Origin: Eubacterium sp.
GTDB lineage: Bacteria; Bacillota; Clostridia; Lachnospirales; Lachnospiraceae
Direction of reading: 5' to 3'
Length of the DNA: 64,000 nucleotides
Assembly (NCBI GenBank): GCA_017634555.1
Contig: JAGBNF010000045.1
Span: forward strand, 1-64,000
Below are positions 9,937-18,935 of the stretch, piece by piece. The stretch's first letter is position 1; the number at the start of each line of letters is the position of its first letter. Position numbers and translations under genes: made by a program. The notes beneath the pieces were generated by a model. That model saw only the letters and a list, made by a program, of their open reading frames with translations. It did not search any database and was not told the origin of the DNA.

Positions 9937-11058
9937 TTATTCATCTTCCGGCTTAGTATTTATCCACTTAAGATAAGCATTTATGAACGGGTCGATATCT
10001 CCGTCGAGAACTCTTCCCGCATCGCCTACTTCACATGATGTTCTCAGATCCTTAACCATGGTGTAAGGCTGAAGTACATATGAACGTATCTGGCTTCCGA
10101 AGCCGTTTTCTCCGACCTCTCCTCTGATATCAGAGAGCTGAGCCTGCTGTTCGGCCTGCTTCATGAGATACAGCTTGGACTTAAGCATCTGCATAGCTTT
10201 GTCCTTGTTCTGATGCTGTGATCTTTCATTCTGGCACTGAACAACTATTCCCGTAGGAATATGAGTGATACGGATCGCAGATGACGTCTTATTGATATGC
10301 TGTCCGTCGGCACCGCTGGCACGATAGGTATCAATACGAAGATCATCTTCGTTTACCTCGATTTCAATGTTCTTATCTATATCAGGCATGACATCGCAGG
10401 ATACGAAGGATGTCTGTCTCTTGCCTGCCGCATTAAAAGGACTGATCCTGACAAGTCTGTGTACACCGGCTTCAGACTTAAGATATCCGTAAGCATGATA
10501 TCCGTTAACCTGGAAGGTTACCGTCTTGATACCTGCTTCATCACCGTCAAGGAAGTCAAGCTCCTCAACAGAAAAGCCGTGCTTGTCAGCCCATCTGGTA
10601 TACATCCTGTAAAGCATACTTGCCCAATCGCAGGATTCGGTTCCGCCGGCACCAGCATGAAGCGATACTACCGCATTGCACTCATCGAATTCTCCGGAGA
10701 GGAGAGTCTCGATACGGAAGGCTTCAAACTTTTTCTTGAAGCTCTCGAGCATCTGTCCGGTTTCCTGAACAAGCTCTTCATCTCCCGGCTCATCCTCAGC
10801 CATCTCGATCATGGCACCGATATCATCATATTCGGAGCTGATACTCTTGAATTCCTCAATATTATCCTTGAGGTTCTTAAGCTCCTTCATGACCTTGCCG
10901 CTTCCCTCTATATCATCCCAGAAGCCCGGCTCCTCCATGGACTTTTCAAGAGCCGCGATACGCGCTTTCTTGCCCTCTATATCCAGAGACTGCCCGACCT
11001 CCTCAAGAGGAGTGGCATACTTACCGTATTCAAATTTATATTCATCTAATTCCAGCAT
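9937..11058 (-). CDS. prfB: peptide chain release factor 2 with altered GGQ motif and no frameshift site
   Basis: RF2 recognises UGA/UAA and triggers peptide release. The 373-residue product has the RF2 stop-recognition SPF motif ([15 protein letters not shown]). Two things are odd. The universally conserved GGQ loop reads [16 protein letters not shown]; the DNA codons GGT GCC GAC GGA CAG confirm Asp in place of the first Gly. The usual programmed +1 frameshift (CTT TGA C near codon 25) is absent: this region reads CAG TCT CTG GAT ATA in frame. The ATG at 11058 is chosen for its AAGGA site. Identity is secure; catalytic competence is not. Confidence 0.92.
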   Translation of the reverse strand: MLELDEYKFEYGKYATPLEEVGQSLDIEGKKARIAALEKSMEEPGFWDDIEGSGKVMKELKNLKDNIEEFKSISSEYDDIGAMIEMAEDEPGDEELVQETGQMLESFKKKFEAFRIETLLSGEFDECNAVVSLHAGAGGTESCDWASMLYRMYTRWADKHGFSVEELDFLDGDEAGIKTVTFQVNGYHAYGYLKSEAGVHRLVRISPFNAAGKRQTSFVSCDVMPDIDKNIEIEVNEDDLRIDTYRASGADGQHINKTSSAIRITHIPTGIVVQCQNERSQHQNKDKAMQMLKSKLYLMKQAEQQAQLSDIRGEVGENGFGSQIRSYVLQPYTMVKDLRTSCEVGDAGRVLDGDIDPFINAYLKWINTKPEDE

Positions 11059-11102
11059 AATTATCCTTATTAAACATTTTCGCACAGATTTGATGTCAAG
11101 AC

Positions 11103-11197
11103 GTGATTCTTCGAATCACATCTTGGATTCCTCGCCTTCGGCGAGTAATCGCGCTGCTTCGCAGCCGCACACCGTTTCGCTTCTTCGAAGCTCACGG
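11103..11197. repeat. tandem cluster of four short TTC-loop hairpins between secA and prfB
   Basis: Four inverted repeats follow each other: GTGATTC/GAATCAC (11103-11119), CTCGCC/GGCGAG (11131-11145), GCTGC/GCAGC (11153-11165) and GCTTC/GAAGC (11179-11191). The last has an outer stem CCGT/ACGG (11172-11175 and 11194-11197). Each has TTC at the centre on the plus strand, GAA on the transcribed strand. The surrounding 140 bases are locally more GC-rich than the neighbouring genes. It could act in mRNA processing or be a dispersed repeat element; I do not recognise a named family. Confidence 0.75.
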
Positions 11198-11240
11198 CCA
11201 CGGGTCCCTCCTTCGCTAACGCTCAGGCAATCCCCTGGTC

Positions 11241-13823
11241 TTACTTAAACTTACCACAGCAATCCTTATACTTCTTACCTGAACCGCATGGGCACTTATC
11301 GTTAGGATATATCTTCTTAGACTTTACAACAGCCTTCTTCTTTGCTGTATCATCCTTGTTAGTTCCCGTTGCCTTTGCAACCTGTTCACGTTCAACCTCT
11401 TCGTTAGGTACAAATCTTGTATGATATACCATCTGAGTTGTTGTTTCCTTAATAGAATCGAGCATGTCGTTGAACATATCGAATGCAGCAAGCTTGTACT
11501 CAACTACAGGATCCTTTCCACCCATTGACTGAAGGCCGATACCCTGTCTCAGCTGCTCCATATCATCTATATGTTCCATCCACTTTACATCAACTCCGCG
11601 GAGAACGCTTCTACGCTCAACCTCGCGGCGCATTTCCTCTTCAGGGAATTCAGCAAGCTGCTTCTCAAGAATCTCATCAGCCTCATCCTTAAGTCTCTGT
11701 CTGAGGTGCTCAACATCTGCGTTGTTCTTCTCTTCCTCAGTGAGCTGGATCTTAGGAAATGTGATTATTCTGCAGAGCATATCGCTAAGCTCCTGCATAT
11801 CCCAATCTTCAACATTTACATCTGCTGAACAGCTCATATCAACATATCTGTCTATAGTATCATGAGCCATATCCTTAACTGTCTCATGCATGTCATCATT
11901 ATCAAGTACACGGCGACGCTCTGCATAGATAACTTCACGCTGCTCGTTATTAACCTGATCGTATTCAAGAAGGCTCTTTCTGATAGCGAAGTTGTTGCCC
12001 TCGATCTTCTGCTGAGCTCTCTCAACTGCCTTAGTTAAGGCTGAATGCTGAATCTCCTGTCCTTCAGGAACCTTGAGAGCATCGAAAACTGACATCATTC
12101 TGTCAGAACCAAAGAGTCTCATCAGATCATCCTCAAGTGAGATGTAGAACTTTGATTCTCCCGGATCTCCCTGACGTCCTGAACGTCCACGGAGCTGGTT
12201 ATCAATACGTCTTGATTCATGACGCTCTGTACCGATGATCTTAAGTCCGCCGAGTTCGGCAACGCCTTCACCAAGCTTGATATCAGTACCACGGCCGGCC
12301 ATGTTTGTTGCGATAGTTACTGCATGCTTCTGACCTGCCTGTGCTACGATCTGAGCTTCCATCTCATGATACTTGGCATTCAGTACCTGATGCTTGCCCT
12401 TAAGTCCGCGCTTATTGAGCATTGCACTGATTTCCTCTGAAGAATCGATATTTACTGTACCGACCAGAACCGGCTGTCCCTTCTCATAGCTCTTCAGGAT
12501 TTCGTCAACGATAGCGTTGAGCTTTTCCTTCTTTGTCTTATATATAGCATCATTATGATCTTTTCTCTGTACCGGAAGGTTTGTAGGAACAACTACAACG
12601 TCCATTCCGTAGATTTCACGGAACTCGTTCTCCTCTGTAAGAGCAGTACCTGTCATTCCGCATTTCTTATCATATTTATTAAAGAAGTTCTGGAATGTGA
12701 TGGTTGCGAGCGTTCTGCTTTCTCTCTTAACATCTACATGCTCCTTAGCCTCGATACACTGATGGAGACCGTCGCTGAAACGTCTACCCGGCATAACACG
12801 TCCTGTAAACTCATCAACGATAAGGATCTCTCCGTCCTTAACGATATAGTCCTGATCCTTATGCATAAGGGCATGAGCCTTAACTGCCTGAAGCATTGTA
12901 TGCTGATACTCAAGGTGAGCACTGTCTGAGAAGTTATCGAAACCGAAGAATTCCTCGATCTGACGGATACCCTGCTCAGTAAATACTACATACTTATCCT
13001 TCTCATTAACCAGGTAATCTCCGTCTTCCTTAGGAGCCTCACCCATAAGGATATCTCTCTTACTGATTTCTGTTGATGCTGTACCTCTTGTCATCTGACG
13101 AGCGAGATAATCGCATCTCTTATATATATCTGTTGACTTTCCGCTCTGTCCGGAAATGATGAGCGGTGTACGAGCCTCATCGATAAGGATCGAGTCGATC
13201 TCATCGATAATACAGAAATGAAGTCCTCTCTGAACGAGATTCTTCTTATATACAACCATGTTATCACGGAGGTAATCGAAACCGAGTTCGTTGTTTGTTA
13301 TGTATGTAATGTCGCAGTTATATGCTTCTCTTCTTTCGTCCGGTGAACTTGAATTGAGGATACATCCGACTGTAAGACCCATAGCTCTGTGAACCTGACC
13401 CATCTCTGTGGCATCACGGTTAGCCAGGTAGTCGTTTACTGTTACGACATGAACACCCTTTCCTTCAAGTGCGTTAAGGTAAGCAGTCATTGTAGAAACA
13501 AGAGTTTTACCTTCACCTGTCTTCATCTCGGCAAGACGACCCTGATGAAGAATGATTCCACCTGTAACCTGTACACGGAACGGCTTCATTCCCAGTACTC
13601 TGTAGTCAGCCTCTCTTATAACAGCAAAAGCTTCAACCAGAATATCATCGAGAGTCTCTCCGTTTGCAAGTCTTTCCTTAAACTTTGCAGTCATTCCGAA
13701 AAGCTCATCATCGGACAAAGCCTGCATCTTTTCATCCAGCGCCATAACGCCGTCAACCAGCGGCTTAATCTTCTTCAGCTCCCTGTCGCTGTGCGTTCCG
13801 AATATTTTATCTAATAACGGCAT
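11241..13823 (-). CDS. secA: protein translocase ATPase SecA
   Basis: SecA drives export of preproteins through SecYEG. The 860-residue protein shows the Walker A region MKTGEGKTLVSTM near residue 100, the IDEIDSILIDEARTPLI DEAD-box segment near 210, and GTDIKLGEGVAELGGL and RGRSGRQGDPG in the second motor domain. The C-terminus is a zinc-binding tail CPCGSGKKYKDCCGKFK. Length is normal. It heads the minus-strand run secA-prfB-hom-lysC, though the hairpin cluster separates it from prfB. Confidence 0.97.
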   Translation of the reverse strand: MPLLDKIFGTHSDRELKKIKPLVDGVMALDEKMQALSDDELFGMTAKFKERLANGETLDDILVEAFAVIREADYRVLGMKPFRVQVTGGIILHQGRLAEMKTGEGKTLVSTMTAYLNALEGKGVHVVTVNDYLANRDATEMGQVHRAMGLTVGCILNSSSPDERREAYNCDITYITNNELGFDYLRDNMVVYKKNLVQRGLHFCIIDEIDSILIDEARTPLIISGQSGKSTDIYKRCDYLARQMTRGTASTEISKRDILMGEAPKEDGDYLVNEKDKYVVFTEQGIRQIEEFFGFDNFSDSAHLEYQHTMLQAVKAHALMHKDQDYIVKDGEILIVDEFTGRVMPGRRFSDGLHQCIEAKEHVDVKRESRTLATITFQNFFNKYDKKCGMTGTALTEENEFREIYGMDVVVVPTNLPVQRKDHNDAIYKTKKEKLNAIVDEILKSYEKGQPVLVGTVNIDSSEEISAMLNKRGLKGKHQVLNAKYHEMEAQIVAQAGQKHAVTIATNMAGRGTDIKLGEGVAELGGLKIIGTERHESRRIDNQLRGRSGRQGDPGESKFYISLEDDLMRLFGSDRMMSVFDALKVPEGQEIQHSALTKAVERAQQKIEGNNFAIRKSLLEYDQVNNEQREVIYAERRRVLDNDDMHETVKDMAHDTIDRYVDMSCSADVNVEDWDMQELSDMLCRIITFPKIQLTEEEKNNADVEHLRQRLKDEADEILEKQLAEFPEEEMRREVERRSVLRGVDVKWMEHIDDMEQLRQGIGLQSMGGKDPVVEYKLAAFDMFNDMLDSIKETTTQMVYHTRFVPNEEVEREQVAKATGTNKDDTAKKKAVVKSKKIYPNDKCPCGSGKKYKDCCGKFK

Positions 13824-13996
13824 TTCTAACCTCCAACTAATTATCGAATTTGATAAATTTTACGTATAGTATACCATTTTGAGAGCATACCATCTAACTA
13901 CTATATCATTAGTTTAAGGCTGTATCAAGTAAAATCGTGAACATGCTTTTACCCGAAATCATGTATAAATCGCACAAAGAAATGTACCAAATAACA

Positions 13997-14036
13997 AAAG
14001 ATGTCAGCGGAGCCACATACCCCTGCTGACATCTTT
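13997..14036 (-). terminator. terminator after the GAF-GGDEF gene
   Basis: AAAGATGTCAGC and GCTGACATCTTT form a 12-bp stem; on the minus strand it is followed by TTGTTATTTGG. It lies about 30 bases after the stop of the 14069-15091 gene. The rest of 13824-14068 holds the secA leader and AT-rich promoter-like sequence, with no gene I can support. Confidence 0.7.
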
Positions 14037-14068
14037 CATGTTCCAAACCGACCTTATTCGGTAATATT

Positions 14069-15091
14069 CTAATAAACAACCTTGTTTCTTCCCGTTTCCT
14101 TGGCTGTATACAAATGTTCATCGGCTTTGCTGATATTGTCCTCGATAGACATTTCCGGATCGAACTGTCTGCATCCGAAGCTCATGGTCACGTTGATGAC
14201 GTTTCCGTCTGCATCGATCGGTGAATTCATGATCTTCTCTCTCATCTTCTCAGCCTTAGCCACACATTCCTCAAGCGAAGCATCCACCATCATCATGATG
14301 AATTCCTCACCGCCCCATCTGTAAACAGCTTCCTTATCGGTACACTCTCCTTCGAGAAGAGAAGCCACAAAGGCAAGTACATCATCACCTGCATTATGTC
14401 CGTAGGTATCATTTACTCTCTTGAACTTATCTATATCCGAAATGAAAAGGCTTATATTCTTATTCTCTTCAAGTGCCTTATTATATCTGTGGGAGAAATC
14501 GCTGTAGAAGCCCATTCTGTTCTTAAGCTTTGTAAGCTTATCATGATGAGACTCCTCAAGGAATGATTCAGATTCCATGGCAAGACCGGAAATAACCGCA
14601 GCCGGTGACAGTCTCCTAACATCCTCGACCTCATCAAAGCCTTTGTCTCCGTTCTTATTTATAATCTGAAATGCACCGATGAAAACTCCGTTTACATCAG
14701 CAACCGGCATTGTTAGGATTGACTTCGTCACATAACCTGTCTTCAGATCCACCGCCTTGTTGAAATCCGGATCGTTATACGGATCGTTGGTAACGATAAC
14801 ACATCCCTCCTTTAGAGCCTTTCCTACAAGGCCCGTGTTATCCGGTATGACTATCCTGTCAACTCCGGTAGCCGAGGTTGTCCAGAGCTCATGTCTTCTT
14901 TTATCCCATTTCCAGAAGCTTGCTCTGTCAGCGTCCACCATTGTTCTTCCGAGCTCGGTCATATACTCAAAAAGCGTCCCGTGATCGGTTTCCTTATTGG
15001 TGCACATTTCCGAATAAAGTCTTCCGCATATATCGAAAATGTTCTCAAGAGTCTCCTGCTGACTCGTAGTATTTACTGCATTATCACTCAT
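14069..15091 (-). CDS. GAF-domain diguanylate cyclase
   Basis: A 340-residue cytosolic protein with an N-terminal GAF-like sensor (about residues 15-165) and a C-terminal GGDEF domain (about 178-340). The active-site motif is RWGGEEFIMMM. The RxxD inhibitory I-site five residues before it is absent (Thr and Glu occupy the Arg and Asp positions), so product inhibition is unlikely. It should make c-di-GMP from two GTP in response to an unknown ligand. It is the last gene of a corA-MBL-GGDEF minus-strand set. An AAGGGGG ribosome site supports the start. Confidence 0.9.
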   Translation of the reverse strand: MSDNAVNTTSQQETLENIFDICGRLYSEMCTNKETDHGTLFEYMTELGRTMVDADRASFWKWDKRRHELWTTSATGVDRIVIPDNTGLVGKALKEGCVIVTNDPYNDPDFNKAVDLKTGYVTKSILTMPVADVNGVFIGAFQIINKNGDKGFDEVEDVRRLSPAAVISGLAMESESFLEESHHDKLTKLKNRMGFYSDFSHRYNKALEENKNISLFISDIDKFKRVNDTYGHNAGDDVLAFVASLLEGECTDKEAVYRWGGEEFIMMMVDASLEECVAKAEKMREKIMNSPIDADGNVINVTMSFGCRQFDPEMSIEDNISKADEHLYTAKETGRNKVVY

Positions 15092-15151
15092 ATAAACCCC
15101 CTTGCTGTTCGACAGATCCTGAGATCCCCGTTCCCAACTCGTCTCCTTCGG

Positions 15152-15895
15152 TCATGCAAGCTCTGCCGCTTCATATCCCGTGCCGGAGACCTTCGATAAT
15201 ATCGTATCTTCGTCGTCCAGATGCATCAGATATACTCTGACGCCCTTCTCCCTAAAGAAGTCTCTGTATTCGATAAGCTTATCCACATATATATGGACGC
15301 TCGTATCATAAGCCGAGCACTCCGTATACAGCACACTTCCCTCCGAAAGATACGGTATGAAAGGATCAAGCGTTCTCGTATCACCCGTATAAACCGTGTT
15401 AACCCCATCAACTTCTATATTATATCCGAAGCATCTGCCATCAAGTGCAGGCACATGCTTTGTCGGTATTACCGCCTTCATCCAGGCAGAACCATCACCA
15501 CCGTCTCTCATATATTCCTCTGCGGTAATGAGACTGTATGTATCCTTATTACATCCGTCCAGACGGGTCAGCATAAAATCCAGATCCTGTCTGACTTCCT
15601 CTGACGGAGCTATGACGGTCACATGCATTTTTAGTATAAATGTAGCATAATGTATAGTCATCGCAAGTCCGCCCACATGATCACTGTGTGTATGTGTCAC
15701 GGCAACTATCAGTTCCTTAACATCAGATACACTGCCATCCGCTCCCGGCGAAGCAAACTTCGAAAGTCCCTCGTTCTTCAATCTGATAAATGTAATAAGC
15801 GGACAGTCCATAAGTATAAGTCTGCTGCCCGACGAAAAGCATGCCCCGTTATTCTTGTCGGAAAAACCGGCACCGCGCCCCAGAAACTTAAGCAT
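15152..15895 (-). CDS. MBL-fold metallo-hydrolase
   Basis: A 247-residue single-domain metallo-beta-lactamase-fold protein. The metal motif THTHSDHVGGL is near residues 72-82 and a later YTGDTRTLDPF Asp segment and a C-terminal LMHLDDED His complete a dinuclear zinc site. No signal peptide is visible. The substrate cannot be predicted; resemblance is to the RNase Z/phosphodiesterase-like branch. It lies 12 bases after corA and 60 before the cyclase gene. The GGAGGAG ribosome site fixes the start. Confidence 0.8.
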   Translation of the reverse strand: MLKFLGRGAGFSDKNNGACFSSGSRLILMDCPLITFIRLKNEGLSKFASPGADGSVSDVKELIVAVTHTHSDHVGGLAMTIHYATFILKMHVTVIAPSEEVRQDLDFMLTRLDGCNKDTYSLITAEEYMRDGGDGSAWMKAVIPTKHVPALDGRCFGYNIEVDGVNTVYTGDTRTLDPFIPYLSEGSVLYTECSAYDTSVHIYVDKLIEYRDFFREKGVRVYLMHLDDEDTILSKVSGTGYEAAELA

Positions 15896-15907
15896 ATCTC
15901 TCCTCCG

Positions 15908-16825
15908 TTACAACCATTTCTTTTTCTTAAAGAACCATAAGCTTCCGATAATAATGATAAGACTTATCGCGATAACTATCGGATATCCCCATTTCGATTC
16001 AAGTTCCGGCATATATCTGAAATTCATTCCGTACCATCCAACTATGAGTGTAAGCGGCATGAATATCGTAGTTACTATGGTAAGCAGTGTCATTATATGA
16101 TTCTGCTTAACGTCGATCTGAGTATGATACATATCTCGAAGCTGCATCGTAAAGTCTCGAAGTGACGTTGCAGTATCATGCAGTCTTATAACTCTGTCCG
16201 TAAAAAGCCTGAAATATCTGGTATTCTCCGGCTTAAAGAAATTATTCTCATTTTCCTGAAGCTCCTGTCCGAAATCGATCAGCTGCTCATAATGAATTCT
16301 GAGTTCACGAAGATCGCTTCGGATCTCATTCACTCTGTTGAGTCCGGTCTCGGTGGATGCGTCCATCATATCATCCTCTATGGCATCCAGTTCTTTCTCG
16401 TATTTCTCAAGAAGTGTTGAATCTCTGGCAATAATGGTTTCAAGAAAATCATATATAAAGCGCTCCATACACGGAACGCGCCATTTCTTAGTTCTCGCTA
16501 TCTTCTTCAGTATCCTCTCTACAACACCTGTAGAATCTATAAAAACTATTCCCTTCTCATCAAGTGCATAAGCATACTGATAATCCGGTCCGCTGATATC
16601 TCTTCTGCTTGGTACTGAAAATGTACCCGTAAGCGAGTCATAGTTAACCTCGGCTTTAGTACTGTGTATATTATTCTGGTCCACCTCAAGCTCGATACCC
16701 ATATCGAAGCTGTTCTGCAGCACCTTCCACTCTTCATTTGTTACTGTCGCAACATATTGGCAGTTACTCTTATGTATCTCTTCTTCCGTACATTCCGTAA
16801 GAGATGATTTAATTAAATAATACAT
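15908..16825 (-). CDS. CorA family divalent-cation transporter
   Basis: The 305-residue protein has a large N-terminal cytoplasmic region with long helices and two C-terminal membrane segments. The signature pore motif GMN is present in VGWYGMNFRYMPELESKWG at about residues 265-283, followed by the second membrane helix and a Lys-rich tail. CorA forms pentameric channels for Mg2+ (or Ni/Co). Its start is set by a GGAGG site. It is divergent from the sensor-GGDEF gene at 17025. Confidence 0.9.
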   Translation of the reverse strand: MYYLIKSSLTECTEEEIHKSNCQYVATVTNEEWKVLQNSFDMGIELEVDQNNIHSTKAEVNYDSLTGTFSVPSRRDISGPDYQYAYALDEKGIVFIDSTGVVERILKKIARTKKWRVPCMERFIYDFLETIIARDSTLLEKYEKELDAIEDDMMDASTETGLNRVNEIRSDLRELRIHYEQLIDFGQELQENENNFFKPENTRYFRLFTDRVIRLHDTATSLRDFTMQLRDMYHTQIDVKQNHIMTLLTIVTTIFMPLTLIVGWYGMNFRYMPELESKWGYPIVIAISLIIIIGSLWFFKKKKWL

Positions 16826-16949
16826 CCCAATCCTCCCATATGGCGTCTCATACAGTTCATTCGAAAAAGCTTCATAAACTGATGTAATACTATGACATTA
16901 TATCATAATAACCACTGCAAAAAAAACCATCAAATAAGCATAAAATCCA

Positions 16950-16979
16950 TTGCGGCTGTGAATAATAAAATGATATAAT
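16950..16979 (+). promoter_or_regulatory. promoter of the sensor-GGDEF gene
   Basis: TTGCGG (16950-16955) and TATAAT (16974-16979) are separated by 18 bases, about 45 bases upstream of the ATG at 17025. Confidence 0.5.
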
Positions 16980-17024
16980 TTTATCACTATAACCAGATTA
17001 ACATAATATTTAGCGGTGTTTTAT

Positions 17025-18935
17025 ATGAAGAAAAAAATTGCTGTTTTCACGACCGGCTGGGCCAGTGAAATATTATCTGAATATCTTACGGGTATGATGG
17101 ATACCTTTGAGGAAGAGTCCGTAGACGTCTTTCTCTTTTTGTGTTATCCGACCTATGTCGATACCACCGCTACAAAAATAGGCGAGATGAACATTTATAA
17201 TCTCCCTGATCTCAAGGATTTCGACGGTGCTGTAATCTTTGCAAGCGGACTGAATTTTCAGGATCAGATCGATAAGATCATAAAGAGGAGTGAAGAAGCG
17301 GGAATCCCGATTATTATGCAGGGACAAAAGCATGATAAAGCATACTATATCGGTTCCGATAACTATATTGCCACCCGTGTAATGTGTGAGCATCTCGAAG
17401 AAAAGCATAATGCAAAGAAGATAGTATTTCTTGCAGGATCAACAGATTCACTGGATTCAAATCTCAGGCTTCAGGCTGTACAGGATTATCTGGCCGATAA
17501 AAAAAGACCTGATGACCTTTTGGACATCTGTTATACAAAATGGGAAAACGCGGAAGCAACCAAATATATCAACAATTACTGCAAGTCGGGACGCGAGCTT
17601 CCGGATGCCTTTATATGCGCAAATGACGGTCTCGCCATGGAGACTGTTATAACACTTAACGCCAACGGATACGACGTTCCTAAGGACGCACTCGTATGCG
17701 GCTATGACTTTTTGGATGACAGCCAGATCTTCGATCCGTCTATCGCATCCGTAGATCAGTGTTTTGAAAAAATGGGCGCAGCCTGTGGAGACCTGTGGAC
17801 TTACCTGAATCTCGGTGTTGATTGCGATAAATCCGTAATCATCCCTTGTGAATTTATACCGGGTGAAAGCTGTAACTGCTATGATTTCCGCAACAGTGAT
17901 AAGATAAGACGCCGAGTAGGACGAGAAGCATTCACAAAACGTGCTACGACCACATACTTCAACAGAAAGCTTAATTATGTTGATTCAACCATTCTGGCGT
18001 GTGCTTCATATCAGGAGTTCAAGAAAAACCTCCACAGCTTGTACGTATCAAATCATGATTTCGAGGGTGATTCCTTCCATATACTTCTTGAACCGAATTT
18101 CGGCAATTCAATATATGATGCCAATATAAGGCTTAGGAAACACGGCTACAGTCATCAGATGGATGTTATCTACTCCACAGAAGACGGCAAAAGCTATAAG
18201 GAGGCTCAGTTTGATTCCAAAGAAATGATTCCGGGATATACAGGTACCGGACCAAATCATCTGTATGTTTTCCTTCCGCTTCATGAAGCGGACGATAACT
18301 TCGGATATGTTGTATTCAGGGATTGTATAGAAAGAGTAAGAAATCATTTTCTTCAGACATATCAGAACCGAATGAGTCTTGTGCTGGATAAGTTCAGACA
18401 TGCACTCAGTCTGGACCTTGTTAACAAAAGACTTCTTGAGATAATGAAGAGAGATCCTCTCACAAACGTAAACAACCGAAGAGCCTTCGAGGATAAGGAG
18501 AAATATCTCCAGTCCCTGATCAATTCTGATTCAGAGCAGGCCTTCGCCATTGCAATGTTTGATATAAATAATCTTAAGCTGGTAAACGATTCCATGGGAC
18601 ACGATGCCGGCGACGAATATCTGATAAGATCCTGTCATCTCATATGCGATGTATTTAAACACAGTCCCGTTTACAGGATCGGCGGCGATGAATTTTTAGC
18701 AGTTCTTTCCGGAGATGATTACGACAACCGTGAAGAGCTTGCAAAAGAATTGAACAGCCTTCTGAGTCCGTATTCAAATGTCACTCCGCTTCCATCGGAT
18801 TTTGTTTCGATAGCCTGCGGAATATCCGAATACAATCACTCAAAAGACCGTTCAGTATATGACGTCATCAAAAGAGCAGACGAAAAAATGTATGAGGTTA
18901 AGGCTGTGATGAAGGGACAGAAACAAAGTTCTTAA
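17025..18935 (+). CDS. LacI-type ligand-binding domain fused to a GGDEF domain
   Basis: The 636-residue protein begins with a periplasmic-binding-protein-like fold (about residues 1-280) of the LacI effector type, without its HTH and without a signal peptide or membrane helix, so it probably senses a ligand in the cytosol. A middle region (about 300-470) is unassigned. The C-terminal GGDEF domain (about 475-636) has RIGGDEFLAVLSG; no RxxD I-site is present. It should be a diguanylate cyclase gated by a sugar-like ligand, and its 3' end converges on a GH43 gene with a 38-base overlap. The ATG at 17025 is preferred to a GTG nine bases earlier. Confidence 0.85.
   Translation: MKKKIAVFTTGWASEILSEYLTGMMDTFEEESVDVFLFLCYPTYVDTTATKIGEMNIYNLPDLKDFDGAVIFASGLNFQDQIDKIIKRSEEAGIPIIMQGQKHDKAYYIGSDNYIATRVMCEHLEEKHNAKKIVFLAGSTDSLDSNLRLQAVQDYLADKKRPDDLLDICYTKWENAEATKYINNYCKSGRELPDAFICANDGLAMETVITLNANGYDVPKDALVCGYDFLDDSQIFDPSIASVDQCFEKMGAACGDLWTYLNLGVDCDKSVIIPCEFIPGESCNCYDFRNSDKIRRRVGREAFTKRATTTYFNRKLNYVDSTILACASYQEFKKNLHSLYVSNHDFEGDSFHILLEPNFGNSIYDANIRLRKHGYSHQMDVIYSTEDGKSYKEAQFDSKEMIPGYTGTGPNHLYVFLPLHEADDNFGYVVFRDCIERVRNHFLQTYQNRMSLVLDKFRHALSLDLVNKRLLEIMKRDPLTNVNNRRAFEDKEKYLQSLINSDSEQAFAIAMFDINNLKLVNDSMGHDAGDEYLIRSCHLICDVFKHSPVYRIGGDEFLAVLSGDDYDNREELAKELNSLLSPYSNVTPLPSDFVSIACGISEYNHSKDRSVYDVIKRADEKMYEVKAVMKGQKQSS

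Noticed and set aside
10297..11049. Plus-strand 250-codon open frame
   Set aside because: It is antisense to prfB, has no ribosome site and no recognisable protein features; it is a shadow of RF2 codon bias.
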